64,000 bases of DNA from JANXQG01 sp964615095 (GTDB lineage Bacteria > Planctomycetota > Planctomycetia > Pirellulales > Thermoguttaceae). The stretch spans positions 65,127-129,126 of the forward strand of contig CAZTPX010000008.1 of NCBI GenBank assembly GCA_964615095.1, read 5' to 3'. The translations under genes were made by a program, and so were the position numbers. Below the pieces are notes generated by a model. The model was given only the letters and a program-made list of their open reading frames with translations. It did not search any database and was not told where the DNA came from. Of the stretch, positions 1 through 8,417 are shown one piece after another; position 1 is the first letter of the stretch, and the number at the start of each line of letters is the position of its first letter.

Positions 1-97
1 GTCATAGTAGCGAAGAAGATTGAAGAGGAGAGATGGGAAAGCTGGTAGATCCCATCTTTAGTCGAGCTTTGCGAATTCGCGAGCGGATGGGACGATC

Positions 98-2059
98 ATG
101 CTGCATGCATCTGAGTACCCCCGTTTAGGGCAGGGTTTCAAAAAGTCTTTCGCGCGCATTAGGCAAGCCGCCGCGAGGTATGGAAACGGAAGATATCCAC
201 TTGTCTGCATTGCTTTAATCACATCGGTCTATATCTTCGTAAACGGGTCAGCACCAGCCTATGCTGGCAGCGACGAGGTTGCGGCCGTCCAACAGCGTTT
301 AGCGGCGACCGACCGTTACCTGGCTTCGGACGAGTGTGAGGGTCGCGGACTGGGGAGTAAGGGCATCGATCTGGCGGCCGACTTTATCGTCGCGCAACTC
401 CACGAACTCAATCGCTATGGCGTGAAGACCGACCTATGGGACGGCGGCCCATTTCAGAAGTTCAGGGTTGGCGTCGACGCGGAACTTGGCCCCAACAATC
501 ACCTGACCCTGGTTGGTCCGCCCCAGGAAAAGAACGGCCCGGAGCGGAAGATCAAACTGGTGCTGGGCAAGGACTACACCCCTCTGGCAATCAGCGGCAA
601 CGGCAAGTTCGACTTTCCCCTGGTCTTTGCCGGATACGGAATTACGGCCCGCAAGGCGAACTACGACGATTTTGCCGAGGTGGACGTCGCCGGTAAGGCC
701 GCCATCATGCTCCGCCACCAGCCTCGCGACGAGTTGGACGACAAGGAATCGGCCCCTATCAAGGAGACCGCCTACACGGCCTTTCGTCACAAGGCATCCA
801 ACGCCTATGAGCATGACGCGGCCGCGGCGATCTTTTGCAGCGACCAGGCGGAGATGCGCCGGCGTCGGGGCAAAGACGACACGTTGCTTCCGTTTCACGT
901 GGCCGGCACCACCTTCACCCACTCCGATTTGCCAGTGATCACGTGCCGCCGGGCAGTGATCGACGGCATCCTCCACGATCTGGCCGAGCCGAGCATGGGT
1001 GAGGGTGAAGACCAGATCGATCGTACGCTCAAGCCTGCCAGCCGCGACCTCAAGGGCTGGCGCGTTCAAGGCGAGACCGACGTGCGGCACGTGCAGTGTG
1101 AAGTGAAGAACATCGCCGCCATACTGCCCGGCCAGGGGCCGCTGGCCGACGAGGCTATCGTGCTGGGCGCGCATTACGATCACCTCGGTTTTGGTTCGCA
1201 AAGCACGTTGCCTTCCAAGCGCGGTCCGATCTACCACGGCGCCGACGACAACGCCTCGGGTGTGGCCGTCGTGCTGGAAGTCGCCCGGACCCTGGCACAA
1301 CGACCGCAGAAACTCCATCGCACGGTGATATTCATCCTTTTTACGGGCGAAGAGTGGGGCTTTTGGGGCAGCAGTTATTATGTAAACGATCCGCTCGTGC
1401 CCATGAGCAAGACCGCTGCCATGATCAACCTGGACATGGTCGGCCGACTCCGCGAGAACGCGCTGACGGTCAACAGCGTGGGCACCGGCACGGGCTTCAG
1501 CGTCCTATTGGACCGGGTCAATCGGTCCTACGGCTTTCACCTCGCCAAGGTCGCCGGCGCATCGGGCCGCAGCGATCAGGCCTCGTTCTACGCCAAGCGC
1601 GTGCCCAACATCCACTTCTTCACGGGCAAGCATCCCGAATATCACCGCCCCACCGACACTTTCCCCTTGGTCAATGTTGCGGGAATGCAGCGGATTGCCG
1701 GCTACGTGCTCGACATGACGGTGGCCCTGGCGAACGCCCCACAACGCCCGGCCTTCGTGGCTGTGCCCATGCAGCGGAGGGTGGGCGAGATGCTGCGGCC
1801 GTTCCTCGGCTGCGTTCCGGATTTCACCCGCGAGGAGCCGGGTTACCCGATCAGCGCCGTGATTTCCGGCAGTCCGGCCGAGCGCTGCGGTCTGCGGGGC
1901 GGCGACGTGATCGTCAAGTTCGGCAAGCACCACATCGGCATCTGCGACGATTTCGACGACGCCTTACAGCAGTATGCCGCCGGCGATCGGGTGAAAGTCA
2001 GGGTCCGTCGGATGAACTCGACGATGACGTTCGAAGCCACGCTGGCCCCGCCGGAGTAG
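98..2059 (+). CDS. M28-family metallopeptidase with C-terminal PDZ domain
   Basis: Exported or membrane-anchored zinc aminopeptidase-like protein of 653 aa. A hydrophobic segment near residues 33-57, after a basic N-terminus, looks like a signal anchor or signal peptide. A PA-like insert (about residues 150-290) precedes the peptidase core. Metal-site motifs are all visible: GAHYDHLGFG near residue 357, GADDNASG near 381, GEEWGF near 417 (catalytic Glu pair), NLDMVGR near 444 and a His in KHPEYHRPTD near 515. The last 90 residues form a PDZ-like domain (SGSPAERCGLRGGDVIVKFG), common in planctomycete M28 proteins. The ATG at 98 is the first start in the frame; a later start is possible. The 8-bp gap to the convergent downstream gene leaves little room for a terminator. 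Substrate is unknown. Confidence 0.9.
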   Translation: MLHASEYPRLGQGFKKSFARIRQAAARYGNGRYPLVCIALITSVYIFVNGSAPAYAGSDEVAAVQQRLAATDRYLASDECEGRGLGSKGIDLAADFIVAQLHELNRYGVKTDLWDGGPFQKFRVGVDAELGPNNHLTLVGPPQEKNGPERKIKLVLGKDYTPLAISGNGKFDFPLVFAGYGITARKANYDDFAEVDVAGKAAIMLRHQPRDELDDKESAPIKETAYTAFRHKASNAYEHDAAAAIFCSDQAEMRRRRGKDDTLLPFHVAGTTFTHSDLPVITCRRAVIDGILHDLAEPSMGEGEDQIDRTLKPASRDLKGWRVQGETDVRHVQCEVKNIAAILPGQGPLADEAIVLGAHYDHLGFGSQSTLPSKRGPIYHGADDNASGVAVVLEVARTLAQRPQKLHRTVIFILFTGEEWGFWGSSYYVNDPLVPMSKTAAMINLDMVGRLRENALTVNSVGTGTGFSVLLDRVNRSYGFHLAKVAGASGRSDQASFYAKRVPNIHFFTGKHPEYHRPTDTFPLVNVAGMQRIAGYVLDMTVALANAPQRPAFVAVPMQRRVGEMLRPFLGCVPDFTREEPGYPISAVISGSPAERCGLRGGDVIVKFGKHHIGICDDFDDALQQYAAGDRVKVRVRRMNSTMTFEATLAPPE

Positions 2060-2067
2060 CGGTGAGT

Positions 2068-3291
2068 CTACTTGGCCGGCTCGTTTCCGTGCAGCACGCG
2101 GGCAGCCGGAGTGGGAAGCGTGGTCGGGGCGTTGGCTTGATTGTTGAACGCGGCTGGATCGTAGGGATCGATGGCATCCAGCGCAGGTGCGATCGCTTTC
2201 GCAGCCGCATTTCTCAGACTGCCCCGGCCGCTGCCGGACGGTGATGAGCCTGCCGGTTTGGCCGGCGAATCGCGCTCGGAGTTGTTGCTTTCCGCAGATT
2301 CAATAGCCGATTTGCCATTGCCACGTTTGGAGGAAGGAAGATAGGGTATCCGCGGCGTGCGCGGAATTCCGGCTGAGCCGGCAGTCGGTGATCCGCCAGC
2401 CAAGTCGGCGAACGACACATTCTCGATGCTGTTGGCCGGTTCCTCGATGGGCATGGGCCTTTGCGCCACTTGGTACACCCATTGTGCCAGTTTCTCGTAC
2501 TGCATCGAATGCCTGACAGGAAAACTGCCCACGGCTCCCGCCGCCGCCATTCCAACGGAGGCCTTCAACAAGGGGCTTTCGCCAGGATTGTTCCAGTCAA
2601 TGCACTGGAGTACTGCGTAAAGGTTCCGTTGCGTGATCCGTCGGCTCGGTTTCTCGCCCAGCGGCGGCCGCATCAGTTGCAGACGCTTCTGGCCGGGAAG
2701 CACGTATCCGATAGCTCCCGGACAGTGATTCAGCAGGATCGGCTCGACAACCTGCACGAACGACTCGACGGTGCCCGCCGGCATGTCGCGGGTCATTTGA
2801 TCGAGTTGCGGGTCGCTGGGTACCGCAGGAGTATTTTGCGGCAGGCGGCGGGGTTCCGTTTTTTGTTGTGTTTCAACTTTCAAACGGCGTCGCAACACGG
2901 AGATCATCGGGTGCTGCCGGTCAAGTGCCTCGGCCGCCGTCAACTCCTCGCCGGCACAATCCAACAGGCCATGCCGCTCGCACCACAGGCAGAGTTGCAC
3001 GTGTTGTTCGATATCGTTGGCTTGTATGGCCGCTTTCTTTTGCCGATAACCGTCGCGCAAGTCATGGCAAAGGAATTCAACGCTGGCCACGCGGACTTGT
3101 GTCTCTTCACCGGGTGATGTCACGGTGTAATAATCACCATTATGCTCGATGTGTCCCTGGAGAATATTTCCGTTGCGCAGCAATAAGACGCCTGACCCGT
3201 CGCCTGATGGGTGGGGCGGTAATTCAGCCCCTTTTGCTACGCAGGCCGCAGCCAAGATAACGCCCAATAATAAAAATATTTTTCCGGACAT
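2068..3291 (-). CDS. Exported hypothetical protein with degenerate c-type-heme-like segment
   Basis: Protein of 407 aa when started at the ATG at 3291 (MSGKIFLLLGVILAAACVAKG), which gives a clean signal peptide; the longer frame to 3405 has no signal. Residues 30-75 hold a LLLRNGNILQGHIEHNGDYYTV segment followed by a charged helical region, a layout I associate with planctomycete exported hypotheticals. In the middle, a segment NHCPGAIGYVLPGQ sits where relatives, as I recall them, carry a CxxCH-type motif (NCTTAGCHGP-like). Here only one Cys remains, so heme binding is doubtful. The C-terminus is Ser/Pro/Ala-rich and probably disordered. Function unknown; the family resemblance is from memory. 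Confidence 0.75.
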   Translation of the reverse strand: MSGKIFLLLGVILAAACVAKGAELPPHPSGDGSGVLLLRNGNILQGHIEHNGDYYTVTSPGEETQVRVASVEFLCHDLRDGYRQKKAAIQANDIEQHVQLCLWCERHGLLDCAGEELTAAEALDRQHPMISVLRRRLKVETQQKTEPRRLPQNTPAVPSDPQLDQMTRDMPAGTVESFVQVVEPILLNHCPGAIGYVLPGQKRLQLMRPPLGEKPSRRITQRNLYAVLQCIDWNNPGESPLLKASVGMAAAGAVGSFPVRHSMQYEKLAQWVYQVAQRPMPIEEPANSIENVSFADLAGGSPTAGSAGIPRTPRIPYLPSSKRGNGKSAIESAESNNSERDSPAKPAGSSPSGSGRGSLRNAAAKAIAPALDAIDPYDPAAFNNQANAPTTLPTPAARVLHGNEPAK

Positions 3292-3482
3292 AGTAGGGCA
3301 CACAGTACGAAATGGGCTCCCGGGCGTCAAGAGAGATTTGCCAGCGCAGAGGCTGTCCGAGAGGTCTCCCCTCTCCTTCTGGGAGGGGACGTGTTGCGGA
3401 AACATGTGGATAGCCTCCTGTTGTGCCGCCGCTGGCCGGTTGGGCGGGCAGGCATTATACTAGAGCTTTGGAGAAACCGCAG

Positions 3483-3770
3483 ATGGAACGGCAAGAGGAG
3501 GCCCAGCGGCGCGAGGTTTGCTACTCGGGAAGGGTTCAAGGCGTCGGATTCCGCTATACGGCCCGCTCCATCGCCCGCGGGTTCGCGGTCACCGGATACG
3601 TCAAGAATCTCTCCGACGGCCGCGTCCAACTGGTGGTTGAAGGTCGGCCGGAGGAGATTCGCGGGTTGCTTGGCGAGATCCAAAGCGAGATGGGCCACTA
3701 CATTCGCGATGTGCAGGAAACTTCGTCGCGGGCAACCGGAGGTTTTTCAGGTTTCGATGTGCGGTTTTGA
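3483..3770 (+). CDS. acyP: Acylphosphatase
   Basis: Small cytosolic enzyme of 95 aa that hydrolyses acyl phosphates. The signature YSGRVQGVGFRYTA (catalytic Arg in GFR) lies near residues 14-28 and the second catalytic residue, Asn, is in YVKNLSDGRVQ. Length matches the family (about 90-100 aa). The start at 3483 gives the normal N-terminus; an upstream ATG at 3423 would add 20 residues read from the spacer and is not expected. Followed after 15 bp by the ABC-2 permease on the same strand, so the two may be cotranscribed, though no functional link is known to me. Confidence 0.93.
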   Translation: MERQEEAQRREVCYSGRVQGVGFRYTARSIARGFAVTGYVKNLSDGRVQLVVEGRPEEIRGLLGEIQSEMGHYIRDVQETSSRATGGFSGFDVRF

Positions 3771-3785
3771 TAGGAAGCAATAATC

Positions 3786-4742
3786 ATGTCAGGCATCTCG
3801 CTGCCCCTCGCATTTTTCGATTTCGTCAATGCGCCCGCATGGGTCAAACCGTTTTGGCAAATCGGTTGGGGCGCTATCGCCGCCGCCACGGTTCTCGGCG
3901 TGTTGTTTGCCTTGTTGCGGGCCGTATTTCCCAAGGTTGCCGCCATCGCCTGGACCACAGGTAAAGAGGCCATACTGCAACCGCTTTTCTATATCCTCCT
4001 CTTCGGTGGGGTTGCTCTGTTGGTCCTTTCCCTTTTCCTGCCCTACTTCACGTTTGGCGAGGACACCAAGGTGGTGGAAGAAAACGGCCTGACGCTGGTG
4101 ATGTTGCTGTCGATCGTTCTGGCTCTCTGGACGGCAAGCGTTTCCTTGGCCGACGAAATCGAAGGCCGAACGGCACTTACCGTGCTTTGCAAACCGATCA
4201 GCCGCCGCGATTTTGTATTGGGAAAATTCCTCGGCATCCTCGGGCCGGTGGCGATGCTGTTCATCGTCCTAGGGGCCTTCTTCTTGGCCAGCGTATCCTA
4301 CAAGGTGTCGTACGACGCCCGCGAAACTTCCCAGCCGGAGCCGAATTCGCAGCAGTGCCTGGATGAGGTCCAGCGGATCGCTCCCGGCCTGCTCCTGGCC
4401 TTCCTGGAAACTACCGTGATGGTCTCCATCAGCGTGGCCATTTCCACGCGTTTGGGAATGTTGCCGAACCTGGTGATCTGCCTTTCGATTTACGTTCTGG
4501 GGCATCTTGTGCCCATGCTTGCCAAGTCGGCCATGGGGCAGATCGCCATCGTCGCCTTCCTCGCCAATCTCCTGGCAGCCATCTTGCCGGTGTTGGACCA
4601 CTTCAACATCTATGGACCAATTGCCACGGGAGAGAGTGTGCCCTTAGTCTATCTCGGTCTGGCTGCCGTTTATTGCCTGGTCTATAGTTCCCTGGCGATG
4701 TTGGCTGCCCTGCTGCTGTTCGAAGACCGCGACTTGGCTTAA
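3786..4742 (+). CDS. ABC-2-type transporter permease
   Basis: Integral membrane protein of 318 aa with about six to seven hydrophobic segments (near residues 28-50, 65-90, 103-125, 155-175, 205-225, 230-270 and 290-312). The stretch SLADEIEGRTALTVLCKPISRRDFVLGKFLG is typical of ABC-2 permeases (NosY/YhaP-like) that work with a separate ATPase. No ABC ATPase gene lies in this window, so the partner must be encoded elsewhere. Its stop codon TAA at 4740-4742 overlaps the stop of the convergent sigma-factor gene by three bases (shared TTAA), so neither has a private terminator. Confidence 0.85.
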   Translation: MSGISLPLAFFDFVNAPAWVKPFWQIGWGAIAAATVLGVLFALLRAVFPKVAAIAWTTGKEAILQPLFYILLFGGVALLVLSLFLPYFTFGEDTKVVEENGLTLVMLLSIVLALWTASVSLADEIEGRTALTVLCKPISRRDFVLGKFLGILGPVAMLFIVLGAFFLASVSYKVSYDARETSQPEPNSQQCLDEVQRIAPGLLLAFLETTVMVSISVAISTRLGMLPNLVICLSIYVLGHLVPMLAKSAMGQIAIVAFLANLLAAILPVLDHFNIYGPIATGESVPLVYLGLAAVYCLVYSSLAMLAALLLFEDRDLA

Positions 4743-5947
4743 TCCTCGCTTTCCGGTGCCTCGACGCGTTCTTCGCCCACGGCATCGCGGAGCTTCGCCA
4801 TGGCCCGGGCTTCGAGCTGGCGAATCCGTTCCTTGGTCACGCCCATCACGCGGCCCACTTCTTTCAAGGTCATGGCGTTTTGCGTGCGGTCCAAGCCGAA
4901 ACGATGCTGGATGATCTGCCGCTCGCGCTCGTCGAGATGATCGAGGATTCGCGAAACTTCCATCTTCCGCTCCGACTGGGCCGACTCGCGCCGGGCCGAA
5001 TCGGGACGGATGTCCTCGATCCCCAACAATCGCTCGTCGCCGCCGGTACGGAAGCGGGCCTGCTGCCGTAGTTCCGAGGGGATCGTGCGGGCAAAATTCT
5101 TGATGATGGCCCAGGTGGCATAAGTGCTGAAGCGAAAGCCGCGGGCAAAATCGAACTTTTCCGCTGCCCGAATCAACGACATGTTGCCATCGCTGATCAA
5201 CTCGAAAAGGTGCCCCGGGCCGCTGGCATAGCGCTTGGCAATGGACACGACCAGTCGCAGGTTGGCCCGTACAATGTCGTTCTTGATCGCGGCCGCGTCT
5301 TTTGCGTACCTCTCGATCAATTCCATCATTGTCAAGCTGGGCCGGCGAAGGTCCACGCGGTTCCGCAACTCGCTCGCCTTGTGCTTCAGGTAATTCATTT
5401 TGCGGAACAGGTGCTGTTCCTGCTCTCGCGTCAACAAGGGAGTCTCATACATGCTTGCCAGGTACGGAGGCAAGCCGGTTGGCCGCGGAACCCGCTTGAC
5501 CGGCTGGTGATTCTCGGGCATTGGGCTCAAGATCAGGCGTTCGTGCGCGGCGGAAGTGCGGCCAAAACGTTCGTTGGGAATGTAGTCCAATTCCAGTTGC
5601 TGGACCTGTTTCAGGAGTTGCTGCGCGAAAACGCGAGATATCCGTCCCCGGTTCGAGTGAAAGCGCTGGGCCAACTGTGCCAATGTCTCGCCGTTGCTGC
5701 GCCGCTGGAAGATTTCTTCTCGCACCGCTTCATCGTGGGTGCGGTCTTCCTCCGTCAAAACGGCATGCGCATGGCGCGAATGATTTCCGCTATCCGACCA
5801 ACGGTTGCAGGCGCTTCGCCGCGATTCAGAAACGGAACCTTTTCGCTGGTCGTGGCAGGGATTGGCCGAGGCCTGCCCGCGAGACCGCTCAGTACCAGTG
5901 GTTGATGTTTCTCGCCGCGCAAATCTTGCTGTGTTGGAGTTATTCAT
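4739..5947 (-). CDS. Sigma-70 family RNA polymerase sigma factor (RpoD/SigA-like)
   Basis: Protein of 402 aa. Region 2 is clear: DIVRANLRLVVSIAKRYASG and a core-binding/-10 stretch ending FSTYATWAIIKNFARTIP. Region 4 is clear near the C-terminus: DERERQIIQHRFGL then MTLKEVGRVMGVTKERIRQLEARAMAKL, the -35-binding HTH. Region 3 looks short. The first 70 residues are low-complexity, rich in Arg, Ser and Thr; next comes a small HTH-like segment (LAQLAQRFHSNRGRISRVF, about residues 94-112) not normally found in housekeeping sigma factors. The true start could be later than 5947. Likely an alternative group-2/3 sigma factor; planctomycetes carry several. Confidence 0.9.
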   Translation of the reverse strand: MNNSNTARFARRETSTTGTERSRGQASANPCHDQRKGSVSESRRSACNRWSDSGNHSRHAHAVLTEEDRTHDEAVREEIFQRRSNGETLAQLAQRFHSNRGRISRVFAQQLLKQVQQLELDYIPNERFGRTSAAHERLILSPMPENHQPVKRVPRPTGLPPYLASMYETPLLTREQEQHLFRKMNYLKHKASELRNRVDLRRPSLTMMELIERYAKDAAAIKNDIVRANLRLVVSIAKRYASGPGHLFELISDGNMSLIRAAEKFDFARGFRFSTYATWAIIKNFARTIPSELRQQARFRTGGDERLLGIEDIRPDSARRESAQSERKMEVSRILDHLDERERQIIQHRFGLDRTQNAMTLKEVGRVMGVTKERIRQLEARAMAKLRDAVGEERVEAPESED

Positions 5948-6771
5948 TGTTCTTTACCGCCGTTACGTCAAATGCATTCCTGGCATCCCTGATTGGCAAA
6001 GACGCTGCATTTCACTCGAATATGTTTCTCTAGGTTATGGACGAATTCCTTGGTGAAAAAATACGGTCACAAACTACTACGCCACGGCCCCAGTCCGGCC
6101 GCGTGCTTCATTCCTGCCAGGCGCCGCACCGCCAGACTTCTCCATTTTAGACAAAAGCAGCTTTCAAAAATCAAGCCCTGAACTGAATATTTTGTGGCTG
6201 TCTGGCGTTTTTTGGGAGTGGTTCGCAAGTTATTGCAGCGCAATGAGTTGACACAAGACCATTTTTGCCTGTCCGTGCGGGAATGCCGGCCGCGTGGAAT
6301 TCTCATCAATCGCAGTATGGTGGACACTTAAGTTCTTGGGACGGTTCGCCGACAATTGTTCGCCGGCCATCAAACCGGTCTTGGCGACGTGGAAATCACC
6401 ACCTTTCCGTCGCAGGGCCGAGCCAATCGCAGCAAGTGCTTGTGAGGCAAGCATTATCTGCATCGCTTTTGTGCATCGATCGCGGTAACAAGCGGCAATT
6501 CCCGATTTGTCCGGCACATGCTCGCTCGGGTTACTTCCTGGTGATCCGCCACTTCTTCTTCCGGCCAGCTACAAATAAAGCCTTGATTTTCCCGAAGAGT
6601 GTGGCAAAAAATTGGCAAACCAGGTTGTTTGCCGGCCTTTTGGCCAGCTCTTCCTGGTCGCCGCTTTGAAAAATAGCCTTCCCGGGCGGCAAAGAGGGCG
6701 CAGTTTTTGCTACACAGGAGGCTACGGGATATCCTCACCAACTGCACTAAGGAAAACGGGCAATCGCTACG
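5948..6771. other. Intergenic region between sigma factor and NifA-like gene
   Basis: 824 bp with no convincing gene. It holds the divergent control regions of the two flanking genes. Near 6614-6633 there is a 7-bp inverted repeat, GGCAAAC then GTTTGCC with a 6-base loop, followed at once by GGCC-TTTT-GGCC. Just before it, 6602-6616 reads TGGCAAAAAATTGGC, with the GG and GC spacing of a sigma-54 promoter but poor agreement elsewhere. A TTGACA occurs near 6248 without a good -10. Nothing else recognised. Confidence 0.5.
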
Positions 6772-8337
6772 ATGGCTATAGCCCCAGATCAATTGATAGT
6801 AACCCACTCACACGGGGAGGGCCTTCGGGTCCTAGCCGAGATCGCGCGACTCTTGGCGACGCAACACGGCCAACGGCAGATGCTCACGGAAGTGCTGAAA
6901 CTGCTGGAAGACCGATTGGCGTTGATCCGCGGAACGGTAATGTTGCTTTCACCCGACGGAAGCGAGTTGATCATTGCCGCTGCGCCCGGCATACCGGGGC
7001 ATACGCAAGGGCAATATCGTTATCGTTTTGGCGAGGGAATCATCGGCCAAGTTGTCCAGACCGGGCAGCCGGCCATCGTGCCTCAAGTCTTTGACGAGCC
7101 GCGGTTTACGAACCGACTCTACCAGCGGCAACCGGAGACCGATGCCGACATGGCCTTTCTATGCGTTCCCATCGTCTTGGGTAGCGAGGTTGTGGGAACG
7201 TTGTCGGCCGACGTGGCCGTGGACGATACGGAGCAACTCCAGGAGCGCTGCGGGTTTCTGGAAATTGTAGCCAGCATGGTCTCCTATGACGTCAAGTCTC
7301 GCCGCGTGGAGGAATTGCAGCGGCAGACGCTGGAGTCGGAAAATCTGCGGCTCCGCGACGCCCTCAAAGAGCGATTTCGGCCGGAAAACATCATCGGCAA
7401 TTCGCACCGCATGCGCGAAGTGTATCTGCGGATCCACCAGGTGGCCTCGACCAGTACGACAGTGCTTATCCGCGGCGAATCGGGAACCGGCAAGGAGTTG
7501 GTGGCCTCGGCCGTCCACTACAACAGCCTGCGGGCGCAGAAGCCCTTTGTGAAAGTCAACTGCGCGGCGCTCAGCGAAGGCCTCTTGGAGAGCGAACTAT
7601 TCGGGCACGAAAAGGGGGCTTTCACGGGGGCACTTTTTAGCCGCGTCGGTCGTATCGAGGAGGCTGAAGGCGGGACGCTGTTCCTGGACGAGATTGGCGA
7701 CTTCTCGCCCGCGATCCAGGTCAAGTTGCTTCGCGTGCTCCAGGAGCGGGAGTACGAGCGGGTAGGCAGTAACCGCACGAACAAGGCCAACGTTCGCATC
7801 GTTGCCGCCACGAATCGAGACCTGGAAAACGCCGTTGAGGCCGGTTTGTTCCGTCAGGATCTTTATTATCGAGTCAACGTATTTCCCATCATCCTGCCGC
7901 CACTGCGAGAGCGGAAAGACGACATCCTTCTTTTGGCCGATCATTTCGTCGCCAAGTATGCGCAGAGACTGGGGAAAGACGTGCGGCGGATCAGCACGCA
8001 AGCCATCAACATGATGGCGGCCTATCACTGGCCAGGGAACGTCCGCGAGTTGGAGAACTGTATCGAATATGCGGTTTTGCTCAGCCGAGACTCCGTAATT
8101 CATGGCCACAATCTGCCGCCAACATTGCAAATGCCCGACGCTGACGACAGCACCCAAGTCGATTCCTTGCGACACCGCGTAGCCGTTTTGGAAAAGGACA
8201 TGATTGTGGACGCTCTAAAGTCTTGCCACGGGAGCATTAACGCTGCCGCTCGACGACTTGGGATTACCCCACGGATGGTCAGATACAAGATCAAGAAATT
8301 GCGGATCGACTATCAGCAGTTCATTCGCAAAGAGTGA
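6772..8337 (+). CDS. NifA-like sigma-54-dependent activator (GAF, AAA+, Fis-type HTH)
   Basis: Protein of 521 aa with a GAF sensory domain (about residues 20-180), a linker helix, a sigma-54 interaction AAA+ domain (about 205-430) and a Fis-type HTH at the end (GSINAAARRLGITPRMVRYKIKKL). Walker A is GESGTGKE at 235-242, the sigma-54-contacting loop GAFTGA at 282-287, Walker B LFLDEIGD, followed by the arginine-finger region and the WPGNVRELEN motif. The layout matches NifA/AnfA-type activators, but no nif genes are present, so the regulated genes are unknown. The GAF domain would bind a small molecule or gate ATPase activity. Followed after 80 bp by the AAA+ ATPase gene. Confidence 0.92.
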   Translation: MAIAPDQLIVTHSHGEGLRVLAEIARLLATQHGQRQMLTEVLKLLEDRLALIRGTVMLLSPDGSELIIAAAPGIPGHTQGQYRYRFGEGIIGQVVQTGQPAIVPQVFDEPRFTNRLYQRQPETDADMAFLCVPIVLGSEVVGTLSADVAVDDTEQLQERCGFLEIVASMVSYDVKSRRVEELQRQTLESENLRLRDALKERFRPENIIGNSHRMREVYLRIHQVASTSTTVLIRGESGTGKELVASAVHYNSLRAQKPFVKVNCAALSEGLLESELFGHEKGAFTGALFSRVGRIEEAEGGTLFLDEIGDFSPAIQVKLLRVLQEREYERVGSNRTNKANVRIVAATNRDLENAVEAGLFRQDLYYRVNVFPIILPPLRERKDDILLLADHFVAKYAQRLGKDVRRISTQAINMMAAYHWPGNVRELENCIEYAVLLSRDSVIHGHNLPPTLQMPDADDSTQVDSLRHRVAVLEKDMIVDALKSCHGSINAAARRLGITPRMVRYKIKKLRIDYQQFIRKE

Positions 8338-8417
8338 TCTCATACTTTGGGGGCAGATTCTCCTTGTGTGCGCAAGTTTGTTGACCTACATTTTCGTAGT
8401 ATCAACGGATTCGAGCC

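Noticed and set aside
6602..6616. TGGCAAAAAATTGGC as a sigma-54 promoter before the NifA-like gene
   Set aside because: Spacing fits, but CG of the -24 and TT of the -12 elements do not match and no dyads of the type seen at the other promoters are upstream.
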